From Leptolyngbya sp. O-77 (lineage in GTDB: Bacteria; Cyanobacteriota; Cyanobacteriia; Elainellales; Elainellaceae): 64,000 nucleotides of DNA. Position 1 is the stretch's first letter. Each line of letters begins with the position of its first letter. The translations under genes and the position numbers were made by a program. Location of the stretch: the NCBI RefSeq assembly GCF_001548395.1, contig NZ_AP017367.1:967001-1031000 (forward strand). Direction: 5' to 3'. This document shows, in pieces, positions 33,048 through 42,723 of the stretch. The notes beneath the pieces are model-generated. The model saw only the letters and a program-made list of their open reading frames with translations. It was not told where the DNA came from and did no database searches.

Positions 33048-33249
33048 TTCAGTGACTCGATTCGCTTGACCACGACCTTACGTTATTGATCATCGCGGAT
33101 TGCCCAGGGTTTTGAAAGCGTCTAGAGGTGAGGTTTATAGGGCTGTTTTGGGGGTGAAAACCAGCCTTGGGGTGCAAATTGGGCAAGTGATTTTGGATTT
33201 TCAATTGTTTTTTTGAGATGCAGATTGCTTGCAGCCTGGCTTTTGATTC

Positions 33250-34065
33250 CTAACGTCTCAACGCAGATTGTGCAGCTTGCGTCAGTGCTTTGAGGGCAGT
33301 GGCATCGGGGGGTGCTTTGGTGCTGTCTAGGTTGAGCCAGAGCAGGTATTCCAGGTTGCCTGCGGGGCCAACGAGGGGCGACCAAGTGAGATCGGCATAG
33401 CGCCAGCCGAGGGTCTGGGCAGCGGTCAACACCTGGGCGATCGCCCCTGCCTGATCCGCCGCCTCTCGCACCACGCCCTTTTTGCCAATTTTTTCCTTGC
33501 CCACCTCAAACTGGGGCTTCACCAGCAGAATTACGTCGCGGGGCGGCTCCAGCAGGCTCCACAGCGCCGGTAGCACTTTGGTCAAAGAAATAAACGATAC
33601 GTCCACAACGCCCAAATCGGGATGTGGATCGCCTGGGCCGTAGAGGTCGGCGGGCGCGAGGTGGCGCAGATTGGTGCGTTCGCGCAGCACCACGCGCTCG
33701 TCTTGGCGAATGCTCCAGGCCACCTGGCCATAGCCCACGTCGATGCCATAGACTCGTGCCGCGCCCGCTTGCAGCAGGCAGTCGGTAAAGCCGCCAGTGG
33801 AGATGCCGCCATCCAAACACACGCGCCCCGCGACAGGGACTTGAAAGTCTTCCAGCGCCTTGGCTAGCTTTTCGCCGCCGCGAGAAACGAAGGGCGATCG
33901 CGCTTTGACTTCGATCTGGGCAGTTGGGTCAATTTCCGTACCCGGTTTGTCGATGACCTGCTGGTTTACCCGCACTTCGCCAGCCCGGATCAGCCGTTGT
34001 GCCTGCTGCCGCGACTCGCACAGTCCCAGTTCTACCAGTTGTGCGTCTAGCCGCTGTCGCGCCAC
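33250..34065 (-). CDS. TlyA-family rRNA 2'-O-methyltransferase
   Basis: Protein of 271 aa with an N-terminal S4 RNA-binding domain (residues 1-60, MARQRLDAQLVELGLCESRQ) and an FtsJ-like methyltransferase domain. The SAM-binding motif is CLDGGISTGGFTDCLLQ, followed by VYGIDVGYGQVAW and the catalytic-region motifs VVDVSFISLTKVLP and LLVKPQFEVGKEK. TlyA enzymes methylate 2'-O-ribose of cytidines in 16S and, in some bacteria, 23S rRNA. The start is GTG. Some cyanobacterial members may lack haemolysin activity despite the historic name. Confidence 0.92.
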   Translation of the reverse strand: MARQRLDAQLVELGLCESRQQAQRLIRAGEVRVNQQVIDKPGTEIDPTAQIEVKARSPFVSRGGEKLAKALEDFQVPVAGRVCLDGGISTGGFTDCLLQAGAARVYGIDVGYGQVAWSIRQDERVVLRERTNLRHLAPADLYGPGDPHPDLGVVDVSFISLTKVLPALWSLLEPPRDVILLVKPQFEVGKEKIGKKGVVREAADQAGAIAQVLTAAQTLGWRYADLTWSPLVGPAGNLEYLLWLNLDSTKAPPDATALKALTQAAQSALRR

Positions 34066-34226
34066 GCGATCGCCCCCAAGGTTTCCTACGTCGATTTTAG
34101 AGGTTAGATTGGGGATTTTTTAGATTGTCCTGCTGAGAGAGCGCGGGATTTCCAGCGATCGAAAAGCATCAAGAAGCCAGGGGTAGGCGCATTCCTTTAG
34201 TTCTGATTCTGATTTCTGATTCTGAT

Positions 34227-34484
34227 TCATGTCGCTGAACAGCCAATGGAGGCTTCCCTCTTCGTTCTTCCCTCTTCGTTCTTCCCTCTTCGTTCTTCCC
34301 TCTTCGTTCTTCCCTCTTCGTTCTTCCCTCTTCCCCATGCCCCATGCCGCTGATCAATCGAAATAGCGCTGCTGATCAGCGACCCAGCGACGCGCAATAG
34401 CCAGCCCCGCAGGGACAGCGCCAGGGCGATCGCCCCAAGAACCAGCGCCAGAGTTAGAGCATCTTCTGGAACGTGCAGGTTCAT
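34227..34484 (-). CDS. Possible small single-helix membrane protein running into a repeat
   Basis: From ATG 34484 the frame reads MNLHVPEDALTLALVLGAIA and continues through one membrane helix (to about residue 38). It then runs into polar sequence (GKNEEGRTKREERR) that comes entirely from the 14-bp DNA repeat. The helix part may be real; the tail is likely an accident of the repeat. No strong ribosome-binding site is visible. I do not recognise a family. Confidence 0.3.
   Translation of the reverse strand: MNLHVPEDALTLALVLGAIALALSLRGWLLRVAGSLISSAISIDQRHGAWGRGKNEEGRTKREERRGKNEEGRTKREASIGCSAT
34253..34336. repeat. 14-bp tandem repeat x6
   Basis: Six copies of CTTCCCTCTTCGTT, the last ending in CCCC. 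The unit can be read as two related heptamers, as in other cyanobacterial heptamer repeats. A short degenerate TTCTGATTCTGA-type repeat lies just before it (about 34200-34228). Together with the possible small gene this fills the 663-nt spacer 34066-34728. Confidence 0.95.
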
Positions 34485-34728
34485 AGCAAAGTCTTTGTGC
34501 AAAATGGCTCGGCTAGCCTAGCATGTTCTCCGGGCGGTCGGGTGTGCGGGGCGATCGCTTTTGGCAACGGGGGAGCAGAAGTTTTCTTTAAAAAATTCTG
34601 TGCAGCGTCACCCCATTTTTCCGAATTTTTGACAAGAACTGCCCTATCTGGAGATCTCGCAGCCGTGAACTTACGGGAAGATAGAGGCTGAATGCTAGTC
34701 CATCTCTATCAATTTTTGGTGTAAGCGA

Positions 34729-35874
34729 GTGAGCGCGATTCCCCCTCTGGATTTAACACAGCAATTTCAGACCATTAGTGCTGAGGTGAATGAAGCGGTG
34801 CTGGCGGTGCTAGCTTCGGGACAATATATCAACGGGCCGCGAGTGCAGCAGTTTGAGCAGGCGTTTGCGGCGTATATTGGCAGCTCAGAGGCGATCGCTT
34901 GCAATTCGGGGACAGACGCGCTGTATCTGGCGCTGCGGGCGTATGACATCGGTGCGGGAGATGAGGTAATCACCACGCCGTTTACCTTCATCGCGTCGGC
35001 AGAAACCATTAGTCAGGCCCAGGCAACGCCCGTCTTTGTGGATATTGACCCGGCCACGTTTAACCTGGATCTGGCGCAGGTCGAAGCGGCGATCACGCCC
35101 CGCACTAAGGCGATTATTCCGGTGCATCTGTTTGGGCAGCCCGTGGACATGACGCGGCTGATGGCGATCGCCCAAGCCCACAATCTCATCGTCATCGAAG
35201 ACAGCGCCCAAGCGGCCGGGGCCGAGTGGAATGGCCAGCGAGTAGGCAGCATTGGGCACATCGGCTGCTTTAGCTTTTTTCCGACCAAAAACCTGGGAGC
35301 CTGCGGCGATGGGGGCGCGGTGACGACGAGCGATCCGGCGATCGCCGCCCGCATCCGTGCCCTGCGAGAACACGGCAGCCACACCCGCTACTATCACGAC
35401 GAAATTGGACTCACGAGTCGCCTAGATGCAGTGCAAGCTGCCATCTTGCAAGTAAAGCTGCGGTATCTGGAAACCTGGAATGATCAGCGACGGGCGATCG
35501 CCGCTCGCTATACGGAACTGCTCCGCCCTATTCCGGGCGTGATCCCACCGCTGCCCGTTGCTGGCGGCAAGCCCGTCTGGCATCAGTACACGATTCGCCT
35601 GTCGCCGCTGCCTGCGGGAACTGTAGGCGGGGAATACCGCGATCGCGTCCGGCAGTCTATGCAGCAGCAGGGCGTTAGCTCAATGGTCTACTACCCATTG
35701 CCGCTGCACCTGCAAAAGGTCTACGAACCGCTGGGCTATGGCCCTGGCTCTTTCCCCATCACAGAGCAGCTTTGCCACGAAGTCCTATCGCTGCCCATGT
35801 TCCCCGAACTGACCCCAGAGCAGCAGGAGCAGGTCGTCTACGCCCTGAAGGACAGCCTGAATCTCCAGGGGTAA
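34729..35874 (+). CDS. DegT/DnrJ/EryC1/StrS-family sugar aminotransferase
   Basis: PLP-dependent aminotransferase of 381 aa. Typical features are SGQYINGPRVQQFEQAFA, CNSGTDALYLALRA, VITTPFTFIASAE, the PLP-contact IEDSAQAAGAEW and the lysine motif FSFFPTKNLGACGDGGAV, where Lys binds the cofactor. These enzymes aminate keto-sugars attached to nucleotides for surface glycans. The start is GTG at 34729. No other sugar-nucleotide gene adjoins it, so the pathway is not defined by context. The sugar transferase at the window's left edge is too far away to imply an operon. Confidence 0.9.
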   Translation: MSAIPPLDLTQQFQTISAEVNEAVLAVLASGQYINGPRVQQFEQAFAAYIGSSEAIACNSGTDALYLALRAYDIGAGDEVITTPFTFIASAETISQAQATPVFVDIDPATFNLDLAQVEAAITPRTKAIIPVHLFGQPVDMTRLMAIAQAHNLIVIEDSAQAAGAEWNGQRVGSIGHIGCFSFFPTKNLGACGDGGAVTTSDPAIAARIRALREHGSHTRYYHDEIGLTSRLDAVQAAILQVKLRYLETWNDQRRAIAARYTELLRPIPGVIPPLPVAGGKPVWHQYTIRLSPLPAGTVGGEYRDRVRQSMQQQGVSSMVYYPLPLHLQKVYEPLGYGPGSFPITEQLCHEVLSLPMFPELTPEQQEQVVYALKDSLNLQG

Positions 35875-35906
35875 TCGGAACACGCCGCCCACCCAGAAAA
35901 CCTGCC

Positions 35907-37032
35907 TCAAACCTCCGCCTGACTCACCACCTGATTCTCCTGCCGCAGGCTGGCTTCAATGAAGGCATCCAGGTCGCCATTCATCACGTCGGTCACGGCA
36001 GTGGTTTCGACATTCGTGCGAACGTCTTTCACCATCTGGTACGGATGAAACACATAGTTGCGAATCTGGTTGCCCCAGGCGGCTTCTACCATGTCGCCCC
36101 GGATGTCGGCAATTTCTTTGGCACGTTGCTCTTTGGCAATTACCAGCAGCTTGGCCTTCAGGCGGGCCAGGGCTTTTTCTTTGTTCTGAAGCTGCGATCG
36201 CTCTTCGGTACAGCGCACTAAAATCCCCGTTGGCAAGTGTCGCACCAGCACCCCTGTTTCCACCTTGTTCACATTCTGACCGCCCTTGCCGCCAGAGCGC
36301 ATGGTGGTAATTTCCAGGTCTTTTTCGGGAATGTCGAGAGTCACCGAGTCGTCGAGAATCGGCATCACTTCTACACCCGCAAAGCTAGTTTGCCGCTTGT
36401 CATTGGCGTTGAAGGGCGAAATTCTCACCAGACGATGCGTTCCCTTTTCGTTTTTCAAATAGCCGTAGGCGTAGCGCCCGTCGATTTCTAGCGTGGCAGA
36501 TTTGATCCCTGCTTCGTCGCCCTCTGACAGTTCCGACAGCGACACCTTATAGCCGTGACTCTCACCCCAGCGGGTATACATCCGCAGCAGCATCTCGGCC
36601 CAGTCTTGCGCGTCGGTGCCGCCTGCGCCCGCGTTAATCGTTAGCACTGCGCCCCGGTCATCGTATTCGCCAGAGAGCAACTGCTGAAGCTCCCACTGGT
36701 CGAGTTCGCGGCTCATCTGGCTGAGGCTGTCCTGCGCCTCTTGCAGCAGCGATTCGTCGGATTCCAGTTCCAACAGTTCCAGCACTGCCTGGGCATCGTC
36801 TAGGGTGGTTTTCCAGCGCTGCACCTGCTCGACGTGGGATTTTAGGTCGTTGAGTTCTTGCAGCACTCGCTGGGCCTGGGTCTGGTTGTCCCAAAAGTCG
36901 GGCTGCGAGGCGACCTGCTCTAGGTCTTGGATTTTGGCGTTTAGAGCAGGCAGGTCAAAGATAGTCCTGGGTATGACCCAGGCGATCAGACAACTGTTCG
37001 ATGCTGCGCTTAATGTCGGACGAATCGATCAT
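35907..37032 (-). CDS. prfB: Peptide chain release factor 2, with programmed +1 frameshift
   Basis: RF2 of about 374 aa translated from two frames. The first 25 codons start at ATG 37032 (MIDSSDIKRSIEQLSDRLG) and reach an in-frame TGA within CTTTGAC. A +1 shift continues as DLPALNAKIQDLEQVASQ into the long frame that ends at 35907. RF2 recognises UGA and UAA: the anticodon-like tripeptide region reads EIDGRYAYGYLKNEKGTHRLVRISPFN and the catalytic motif is SGGKGGQNVNKVET. The frameshift is autoregulatory in many bacteria, since scarce RF2 favours shifting at the UGA. Annotating only the long frame would lose the first 55 residues. Confidence 0.95.
36954..36968 (-). promoter_or_regulatory. prfB recoding site CTTTGAC with upstream AGGA
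   Basis: On the minus strand the slip site is CTT-TGA-C (36960-36954), with AGGA (36968-36965) just upstream acting as an internal Shine-Dalgarno stimulator. This matches the classic RF2 arrangement. Confidence 0.9.
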
Positions 37033-37141
37033 TAGGGGTTGGGAGTAAGGGGTCAGGTTAAATTCTGCGGCAGGTGTTAGCGGGGCTAAAAGTCAGGGTC
37101 TTTGCGAATCCCTGTCCCCTTAGTTCTGATCCGTAGAACCC

Positions 37142-39676
37142 TTATTTTACCTCTGCGGCCGGGGCCTTGGGGGTGGCGATCGCCTTCGGGTAGGCAATCC
37201 GCTGGTGGTTAAACTGTTGCCACACCTGCACGAAGACTTCGGCAATCCGAGGCATTTCCGATCGCTCTAGGCCCGAATCGACCAACTGATTGTCTTGCCA
37301 GCGGGCATAGAGGATGCGGTTGACCATCGCCAGCGCGTCTTTGGGTGTGGCATCTTTGAGCGATCGCAGCGCGGCTTCGCAGGAATCGGCCAGCATGACA
37401 ATGCCCGTCTCGCGAGATTGGGGAATCGGCCCATCGTAGCGAAAATCTGCCTCACGCAGGGTGAGCGATGGGTCGGCTTTGACGCGCTGCTGGGCTTCGT
37501 GGAAAAAGTAGCCGACCAGCATCGTGCCCTGGTGTTCAGGAATAAAGGCGCGGATGGCGCGAGGCAGGCGATAGCGGCGGGCCATGGCCTCGCCTTCGGT
37601 GACGTGCTTTTTAATAATGCTGGCGCTCACCCAGGGGTCGTCAATGCTGTCGTGCTTGTTGGGGCCGCCCATCTGGTTTTCGATAAAGCCCAGCGGGTCG
37701 TGCATCTTGCCAATGTCGTGGTAGAGGGTCCCTGCCCGCACCAGCTCCACATTGCAGCCCAGCTCGCGGGCGGCTGCCTCCGCCAGCGTAGACACAAACA
37801 GCGTGTGCTGAAAGGTGCCAGGGGCCTCCTCGGCCAGCCGCTTGAGCAGGGGCCGGTTGGGGTTCGACAGTTCCACTAGCCGAATCGGGGTCACTAGGTC
37901 AAAGGCTTGCTCCAGGTAGGGACTGATGCCTAGCGCGACGATGCTCCAGGCAACGCCCAGCAAGCCCTGCGTCACCGAGGCCATGAGGATGGTGTACCAG
38001 ACAATGCCGCTGCCGCCGCTGACAATCAGGCTCAGCAGCAGGTAGACCAGCCCTTGCGTCAGCCCGATGGCTCCGCCCAGCAGGGCGATCTCTTCGCGCG
38101 ATCGCAGTCGGCCCGCCATCACCGCCCCCAGCAGGCTGCTGACGGAACTGGCAAACAGGTGGCGACTGCCGACATTCATCCCCAGCGGCAGGGCCAAGCT
38201 GAGAAATGCTGCAACCGTCGCGCCCAGTGGCGATCCGTAAAACGTGCTGACCAATAGCCCCACAGCGGGTAGCGTCGTGGTCGATGCGCCCAGCGCTAGC
38301 AGCACCGGGGTACTCAGCACCAGCAGCATCACCAGCACATAGTCGCGCCGTCGAAAACCGGGGTGAAAGCGTCTTTCCAGCAGGAGAAATGCCGCCACGC
38401 CGCCGCTCACTAGGGCCGCAAAGCTGGTCAGCCCAAACCAGTTGATCCCGCGCTGGCTCAGCCCAAAGTGGTCGAGCAGCACAAAGTCTTCCTGGGTAAT
38501 GACATCTCCCTGCTCGACAATGACTTCACCCCGTCGAATGGTCACCATAACTGGCTCAACTGCCTGGGCAGCCTGCTCTGCCTGGAGCCGAGTTTGGGCT
38601 GGGTCTTGGATCAAGTTTGGCTCGATGGCAGAAATCAGCAGGGTGCTGGCCAGGGGCAACGTGTTGGCGGGTAGGTCGGTTCCCATCTGAATGCGAATGG
38701 CATCTTTCAAGATGCCGTTGGGCAGCCCTGGTGGCACTCCCTGCGTGAGAATTCGCTCCAAGGCGCGGCGGATTTTGACTTTAGTGTCTAGCCATTCGGT
38801 ATCGGACAGTTGCAGCACGGCGGGCGAGTAGAGGCGGCTTATGCCTTCTGTGGGGGTAGATAGCTCCGCACGGGCGATCGCATAGTTTTGGCGGGCCCGC
38901 ACGATGACTCGCTTCAGCGCCGAAAAGTCTTCTTCTGACATGGAGCGTCGCTGATTTTGCAGTTCCAGAATGGCGAGCTGCTGAGCCGACCGCGACGATG
39001 GCTCTCGCCCGCCTGAGGTGGAGGGAGTCGAGGGCAATGGCAGGCGGCTGGCGGTCGATTCGACCGCTGCAATCATCGATTCCCACTCTGCCTTTGAGGT
39101 TTGCCGCAGGTGGGATTGCGTTGCAGTAGACAGAGTGCCTGTAGAAACGTAAGGAAAGGGGCCAGCCATCTGGCGCAGTGCGTCTCCTTCATCCAAGAGG
39201 CGCTGAATGTTTTGATAAACGCGCTGGTTGACCACTGAATCGATCATCAGCACGGGCAGCGCACCCAGGCGGGCAGCCATCCGCTTTTCTTCGGTTGACT
39301 TGCTATCTAGCACCGTCGCATTCTCTGCGGCCCGCAGTGTTTGGGGAGCAACGGTGCCAACGGCAAGCTGAGGCTCGTTATAAAACCGATAGCCAATCAC
39401 GCTCGTCAGCGTCAGCACTGCCAGTAGCGCGTAGGCCCGGGGGTATGCACAGGTCGAAGAAAAGGACGACTTGCGACGACGAGCCGGGGGACAGAGCCAG
39501 TCTTGTCCCAAGCGAGCCGCCTGGGAAACCTGGAGCCACAGACGATTGGCATGTTCGTTAGAAAAGCGAGTCGGCAGGGTACCAGATTGCCTACCAGGGC
39601 GCAGAGTGCCTGGTTCAGAGCGATGTCTTTGCCGCCCCGCTTCAAACTGTTTGGAAGATCCTCGGAACAGTTTCAT
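37142..39676 (-). CDS. PgpH-like 7TM receptor with HD phosphohydrolase domain
   Basis: Membrane HD-domain protein of 844 aa. A basic cytoplasmic N-terminus is followed by one membrane helix (YALLAVLTLTSVIGYRF), an extracytoplasmic 7TMR-HDED domain (about residues 105-400), seven membrane helices (about 410-600) and a cytoplasmic HD domain containing LYHDIGKM (near residue 650), IIKKHVTEG and IPEHQG. PgpH of Listeria, with this architecture, hydrolyses the second messenger cyclic di-AMP. The cyanobacterial relatives are probably the same, though this is not shown here. The start MKLFRGSS at 39676 is preferred over one six codons upstream. Confidence 0.88.
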   Translation of the reverse strand: MKLFRGSSKQFEAGRQRHRSEPGTLRPGRQSGTLPTRFSNEHANRLWLQVSQAARLGQDWLCPPARRRKSSFSSTCAYPRAYALLAVLTLTSVIGYRFYNEPQLAVGTVAPQTLRAAENATVLDSKSTEEKRMAARLGALPVLMIDSVVNQRVYQNIQRLLDEGDALRQMAGPFPYVSTGTLSTATQSHLRQTSKAEWESMIAAVESTASRLPLPSTPSTSGGREPSSRSAQQLAILELQNQRRSMSEEDFSALKRVIVRARQNYAIARAELSTPTEGISRLYSPAVLQLSDTEWLDTKVKIRRALERILTQGVPPGLPNGILKDAIRIQMGTDLPANTLPLASTLLISAIEPNLIQDPAQTRLQAEQAAQAVEPVMVTIRRGEVIVEQGDVITQEDFVLLDHFGLSQRGINWFGLTSFAALVSGGVAAFLLLERRFHPGFRRRDYVLVMLLVLSTPVLLALGASTTTLPAVGLLVSTFYGSPLGATVAAFLSLALPLGMNVGSRHLFASSVSSLLGAVMAGRLRSREEIALLGGAIGLTQGLVYLLLSLIVSGGSGIVWYTILMASVTQGLLGVAWSIVALGISPYLEQAFDLVTPIRLVELSNPNRPLLKRLAEEAPGTFQHTLFVSTLAEAAARELGCNVELVRAGTLYHDIGKMHDPLGFIENQMGGPNKHDSIDDPWVSASIIKKHVTEGEAMARRYRLPRAIRAFIPEHQGTMLVGYFFHEAQQRVKADPSLTLREADFRYDGPIPQSRETGIVMLADSCEAALRSLKDATPKDALAMVNRILYARWQDNQLVDSGLERSEMPRIAEVFVQVWQQFNHQRIAYPKAIATPKAPAAEVK

Positions 39677-39903
39677 CAGCGCACCAAGTGGCACTCAATT
39701 AAAGGGCTATGGCGATCGCACCAAGTACGAGACGATTTTTTCTCTAAGCGTTCTTAACCGAAGCGTTCTTAACCAACCAGTCAAACACCTAAACCCATCT
39801 CGCCAGCTACAGATCTCTAGTATAAGCGAGGGGTTTCTTTACAAGAAGATGGGGCCGGGTTGATTCGTGGAGCAACGGGGAAACACACCTCGAAGGATGG
39901 GGT

Positions 39904-41487
39904 TCACTCGCAGGCTTGCACCTGAGCCATCCGCAGCACCAAATCGTCTATCGTTGGGCGGACGGTTCGCACAGGCTGGTCAAAATGGTTGACCAGAATG
40001 CTAATCACTAGGGGTGGATGCTGGAGTGGCTCCAGATAGCCCGATAGCGCGGCGATGCCGCTGATGGCTCCTGTCTTGCCCCAGAACCTTCCCTGGACGG
40101 GCGTATTGCGGAAGCGGCTCTGCAAGGTGCCGCTGCTGCCAGCCACGGCCAGAGAGTCGCGAAACACGCGGGCGTTGGGTGTGTGGGCGATCGCCCTCAG
40201 GGTTTCCACCAGCGATTCTGGGCTAGCCAGGTTTTTGCGAGCCAGCCCAGAACCATCAACAGGAGCGTAGCTGTCGGCGGATACGCCCAGTTGGGTCAGC
40301 GTCGCCTTGAGAGCCATGATTCCGGCAGAGAGGCTATTGGCGGACTGGTCGGGCAATTGCTCTGCGCCGAGAATTCTCAGCATTGCCTCGGCGTAGAGGT
40401 TTTCGCTGTTGGCGTTGGTGGGTTTGAGCAATTCCGACAGTGGTGCAGAGGCGATGCTGGCGATTTCGGGTTCCGTGAGGCGAGTGGGTGTGGTGGTGAT
40501 CGCCACAGGGCCGAGCGCAATGCCCTGGCTACGGAGCGATCGCCGCAGTCGGTTGATGAAATGGCGAGTCGGGTCGGTGACGGGGACGATTTCCAGTTCT
40601 GCGGCGCTGCCGACCCGCAACTGACCGCCCACCCGCAGCAGCAGTCGGTCAAAGGCGCGGCGGACGGCTGTAAATTCGGCTTCGCTGGCGGCGACGGTGC
40701 GAGAGCGATTGTCGATGGCCCAACCCGCACCATCGGCCGGGTCGCGCCACACGACACGGAGGGGCTGCCCCTGCGCCTGGGGAACCAACTGGAGGGCGAT
40801 CGCATTGCCATCCACCATCACACTGCTGACGGGTGCGCCGTAGCCCGCCTGGGCATCTTCCCAGTCCCAGTTGGGGTTCACCTCGTCGCCTTGGAAGTAG
40901 GAGGCATCGACCGTCAGGTGATCGATGCGGGTGATGCCCTGTGCCTTGAGTTGTGTGGTCAGCGTATCAAGTTGGGCAGTGGTGAGCGTAGGGTCGCCGC
41001 GCCCCACCAGCCGCAGCCGAACTTGCCCTGTCTCTGCTGTCTCACGATCGCTTGCGTCTCGGTAGATAGAGGTGCGAATGCGAAAGGCGGGGCCGAGGGC
41101 CGTCAGCGTGGCTGCTGTGGTGAAGATTTTGGCATTGGAAGCGGGAATGAAAAACTGGTCTGCTTCGCGGGCATAGAGCGTGTCGCCCGTGTCGAGCGAT
41201 CGCACCAATACGCCCCAGCGCGATCGCGGCACAGGCTCTGCATTCAGTAGCGCGTCCAGTTGCCCTGGCAAATCTGCCGCGCAGAAACTGCCGGGAGATT
41301 GGGCAATTTGGGGATTTTGGATTTTGGATTTTGGATTTTGGTTGGGGCCTGGGTTAGGAACTTGGCTTTGGGCGATTGCCGTGGAAGGGTTCCCACTGCC
41401 CAACAGCGCCAAGAGCGCGGCGAAGACAATCGGGGCTTTCTGGCTGCGGTGCCAGCCCTGCCACCCGCCCTGCCAGCCGATGCTCAA
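39904..41487 (-). CDS. dacB: D-alanyl-D-alanine carboxypeptidase/endopeptidase (PBP4, DacB)
   Basis: Class C low-molecular-mass penicillin-binding protein of 527 aa acting on peptidoglycan in the periplasm. A signal segment (IVFAALLALLGSG) is followed by a short linker. The active-site motifs are SNAK (near residue 117), SEN (in ANSENLYAEAM) and KTG (in GKTGAISGIAAL). The linker NPKSKIQNPQI is encoded by the heptamer repeat ATCCAAA that is otherwise intergenic, an unusual case of the repeat inside a gene. The TTG start overlaps the stop of the upstream 128-aa gene by four bases. Confidence 0.92.
   Translation of the reverse strand: MSIGWQGGWQGWHRSQKAPIVFAALLALLGSGNPSTAIAQSQVPNPGPNQNPKSKIQNPQIAQSPGSFCAADLPGQLDALLNAEPVPRSRWGVLVRSLDTGDTLYAREADQFFIPASNAKIFTTAATLTALGPAFRIRTSIYRDASDRETAETGQVRLRLVGRGDPTLTTAQLDTLTTQLKAQGITRIDHLTVDASYFQGDEVNPNWDWEDAQAGYGAPVSSVMVDGNAIALQLVPQAQGQPLRVVWRDPADGAGWAIDNRSRTVAASEAEFTAVRRAFDRLLLRVGGQLRVGSAAELEIVPVTDPTRHFINRLRRSLRSQGIALGPVAITTTPTRLTEPEIASIASAPLSELLKPTNANSENLYAEAMLRILGAEQLPDQSANSLSAGIMALKATLTQLGVSADSYAPVDGSGLARKNLASPESLVETLRAIAHTPNARVFRDSLAVAGSSGTLQSRFRNTPVQGRFWGKTGAISGIAALSGYLEPLQHPPLVISILVNHFDQPVRTVRPTIDDLVLRMAQVQACE
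41313..41340. repeat. Heptanucleotide repeat (GATTTTG)x4 inside dacB
   Basis: Four perfect copies of the same heptamer family as at 5273-5307, here within coding sequence between the signal peptide and the enzyme domain. Four units make 28 bp, so copy-number change by one unit would shift the frame. Confidence 0.95.
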
Positions 41488-41870
41488 AGCCGCTCCTCTA
41501 GGGGCTTGCAGAAAGTCTCCACGCCCGTTTTTTGTACGTAAATGGCAACCAACGTCGCCAGATCAACGGGCAGCACCATTTCGGCTGCTAGAAGCTGGAT
41601 GCCCAGGGCGATCGCCCCTGTTTCCAGGTGACCTCGAACACCAGACTGGCAAACGTAGACCCGCCAGCGCTTGGCAAAACCATCGAGCCAGCCTTCTGAC
41701 TGATCGGGTTCCTGTCCTTCCCGCAGCGCTAGGGCGATCGCCGCGTCTTCCAAATCTCCTTCGCAATCTTCCAGCATGATCAATGCTGCCAGGGCCTCAG
41801 GATTTTCGGCTAGTTCGGCGCGATAACGAACCAATTCATCAGGCGAGACAATCATGCAGGTTTTGGGCAA
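41484..41870 (-). CDS. Conserved hypothetical protein, 128 aa, coupled to dacB
   Basis: Soluble, acidic protein with MLEDCEGDLEDAAIALALREG near the middle and a helical C-terminal half. I do not recognise a named domain, though the composition and context look like a cyanobacterial conserved protein. Its stop overlaps the dacB start by four bases (TTGA), suggesting coupled translation and possibly a related role. The 236-nt spacer upstream carries the 15-bp repeat. Confidence 0.6.
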   Translation of the reverse strand: MPKTCMIVSPDELVRYRAELAENPEALAALIMLEDCEGDLEDAAIALALREGQEPDQSEGWLDGFAKRWRVYVCQSGVRGHLETGAIALGIQLLAAEMVLPVDLATLVAIYVQKTGVETFCKPLEERL

Positions 41871-42016
41871 ACGTAAAAGGGTGACGACTCTGGTACATCA
41901 TAGAGCAGCGTTGAGCAGCATTGGGAAAGACGCGCCGTGAGTCTTCAGGAACCCAATGATTAACGCGGCTTGTTGCAAGCCTGCGGCACTCTTGCGAAGC
42001 ACCAAAATCGTCAACT

Positions 42017-42061
42017 ATGAAACACTGCCAGATGAAACACTGCCAGATGAAACACTGCCAG
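42017..42061. repeat. Perfect 15-bp tandem repeat x3
   Basis: ATGAAACACTGCCAG occurs three times without mismatch, between the hypothetical gene and psaK. Confidence 0.97.
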
Positions 42062-42106
42062 ACCCTGCCTACAGAGATCTTGGCGGCTTCTGCTAGCTTC
42101 TTGGGG

Positions 42107-42367
42107 CTATAGTGCGCCCATGCTGGCTAGTCCCAAAATCACTCCCGCGCCAAGGATGTGACCGAGAGAGGTCGTTCCCAGCAGCGCTCCCAGTCCCATG
42201 CCGCCAAACATGTTAGAGGAGGGCAACTCCGGCCCAACGCTGGGCTGTTGAATTGTGAATTTGCCAATGGCGATCGCCAGAATGTTGCACAGGATCATGA
42301 CAATTGCCGTTTTGGGGCCCCATTCCAGGGTGGTGGGCACGGCAGCAAGTAACGGGGAAATGAACAA
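42107..42367 (-). CDS. psaK: Photosystem I subunit PsaK
   Basis: PsaK of 86 aa, a peripheral two-helix subunit of photosystem I in the thylakoid membrane. Matching features are TTLEWGPKTAIVMILCNILA (first helix), the FTIQQPSVGPELPS loop and FGGMGLGALLGTTSLGHILG leading into the second helix. The start is a TTG at 42367, decided by TAGGAG placed eight bases upstream. A longer in-frame reading from 42448 would add a 27-residue extension unlike the family. Confidence 0.93.
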   Translation of the reverse strand: MFISPLLAAVPTTLEWGPKTAIVMILCNILAIAIGKFTIQQPSVGPELPSSNMFGGMGLGALLGTTSLGHILGAGVILGLASMGAL

Positions 42368-42723
42368 GGCTCGATCTCCTAAGTCATGAAAAGAGGAATG
42401 AATCAGAATGCTGATCTTTCCCACGCTCCGCAGGCCCCCGGCCAGCAAACCTGCCTCCCCGAAACCTCCGGCGGGCGAAAGACTAGCTTAAGGGCACTAG
42501 TATCAAAAAACGGACAACCTCTGGCATAGTTTGCATCAATAGTTAACGTTTGCCGCAACAAAATTCTACAAAAGGCGATCGCCCCCAGTCGCACTGGTTG
42601 CAGGTTGCGCCCTATGCGTTTTGCTAACCAAGCCTAGAAAGATCCGTCATGATCGAGAGTGATAGTCTCATTTCGCCTTGATCCCCCTCGCCCCTGACCC
42701 CTCTCACCCCCCGGAGGGCCAAC
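42368..42723. other. Spacer between divergent psaK and phosphoribosyltransferase genes
   Basis: A 356-nt non-coding stretch that must hold both promoters. I see no clear high-light regulatory (HLR1) pair and no RNA gene. Confidence 0.5.

Noticed and set aside
40183..41250. 355-codon plus-strand open frame
   Set aside because: Antisense shadow of dacB, whose SxxK, SxN and KTG motifs are intact on the other strand.
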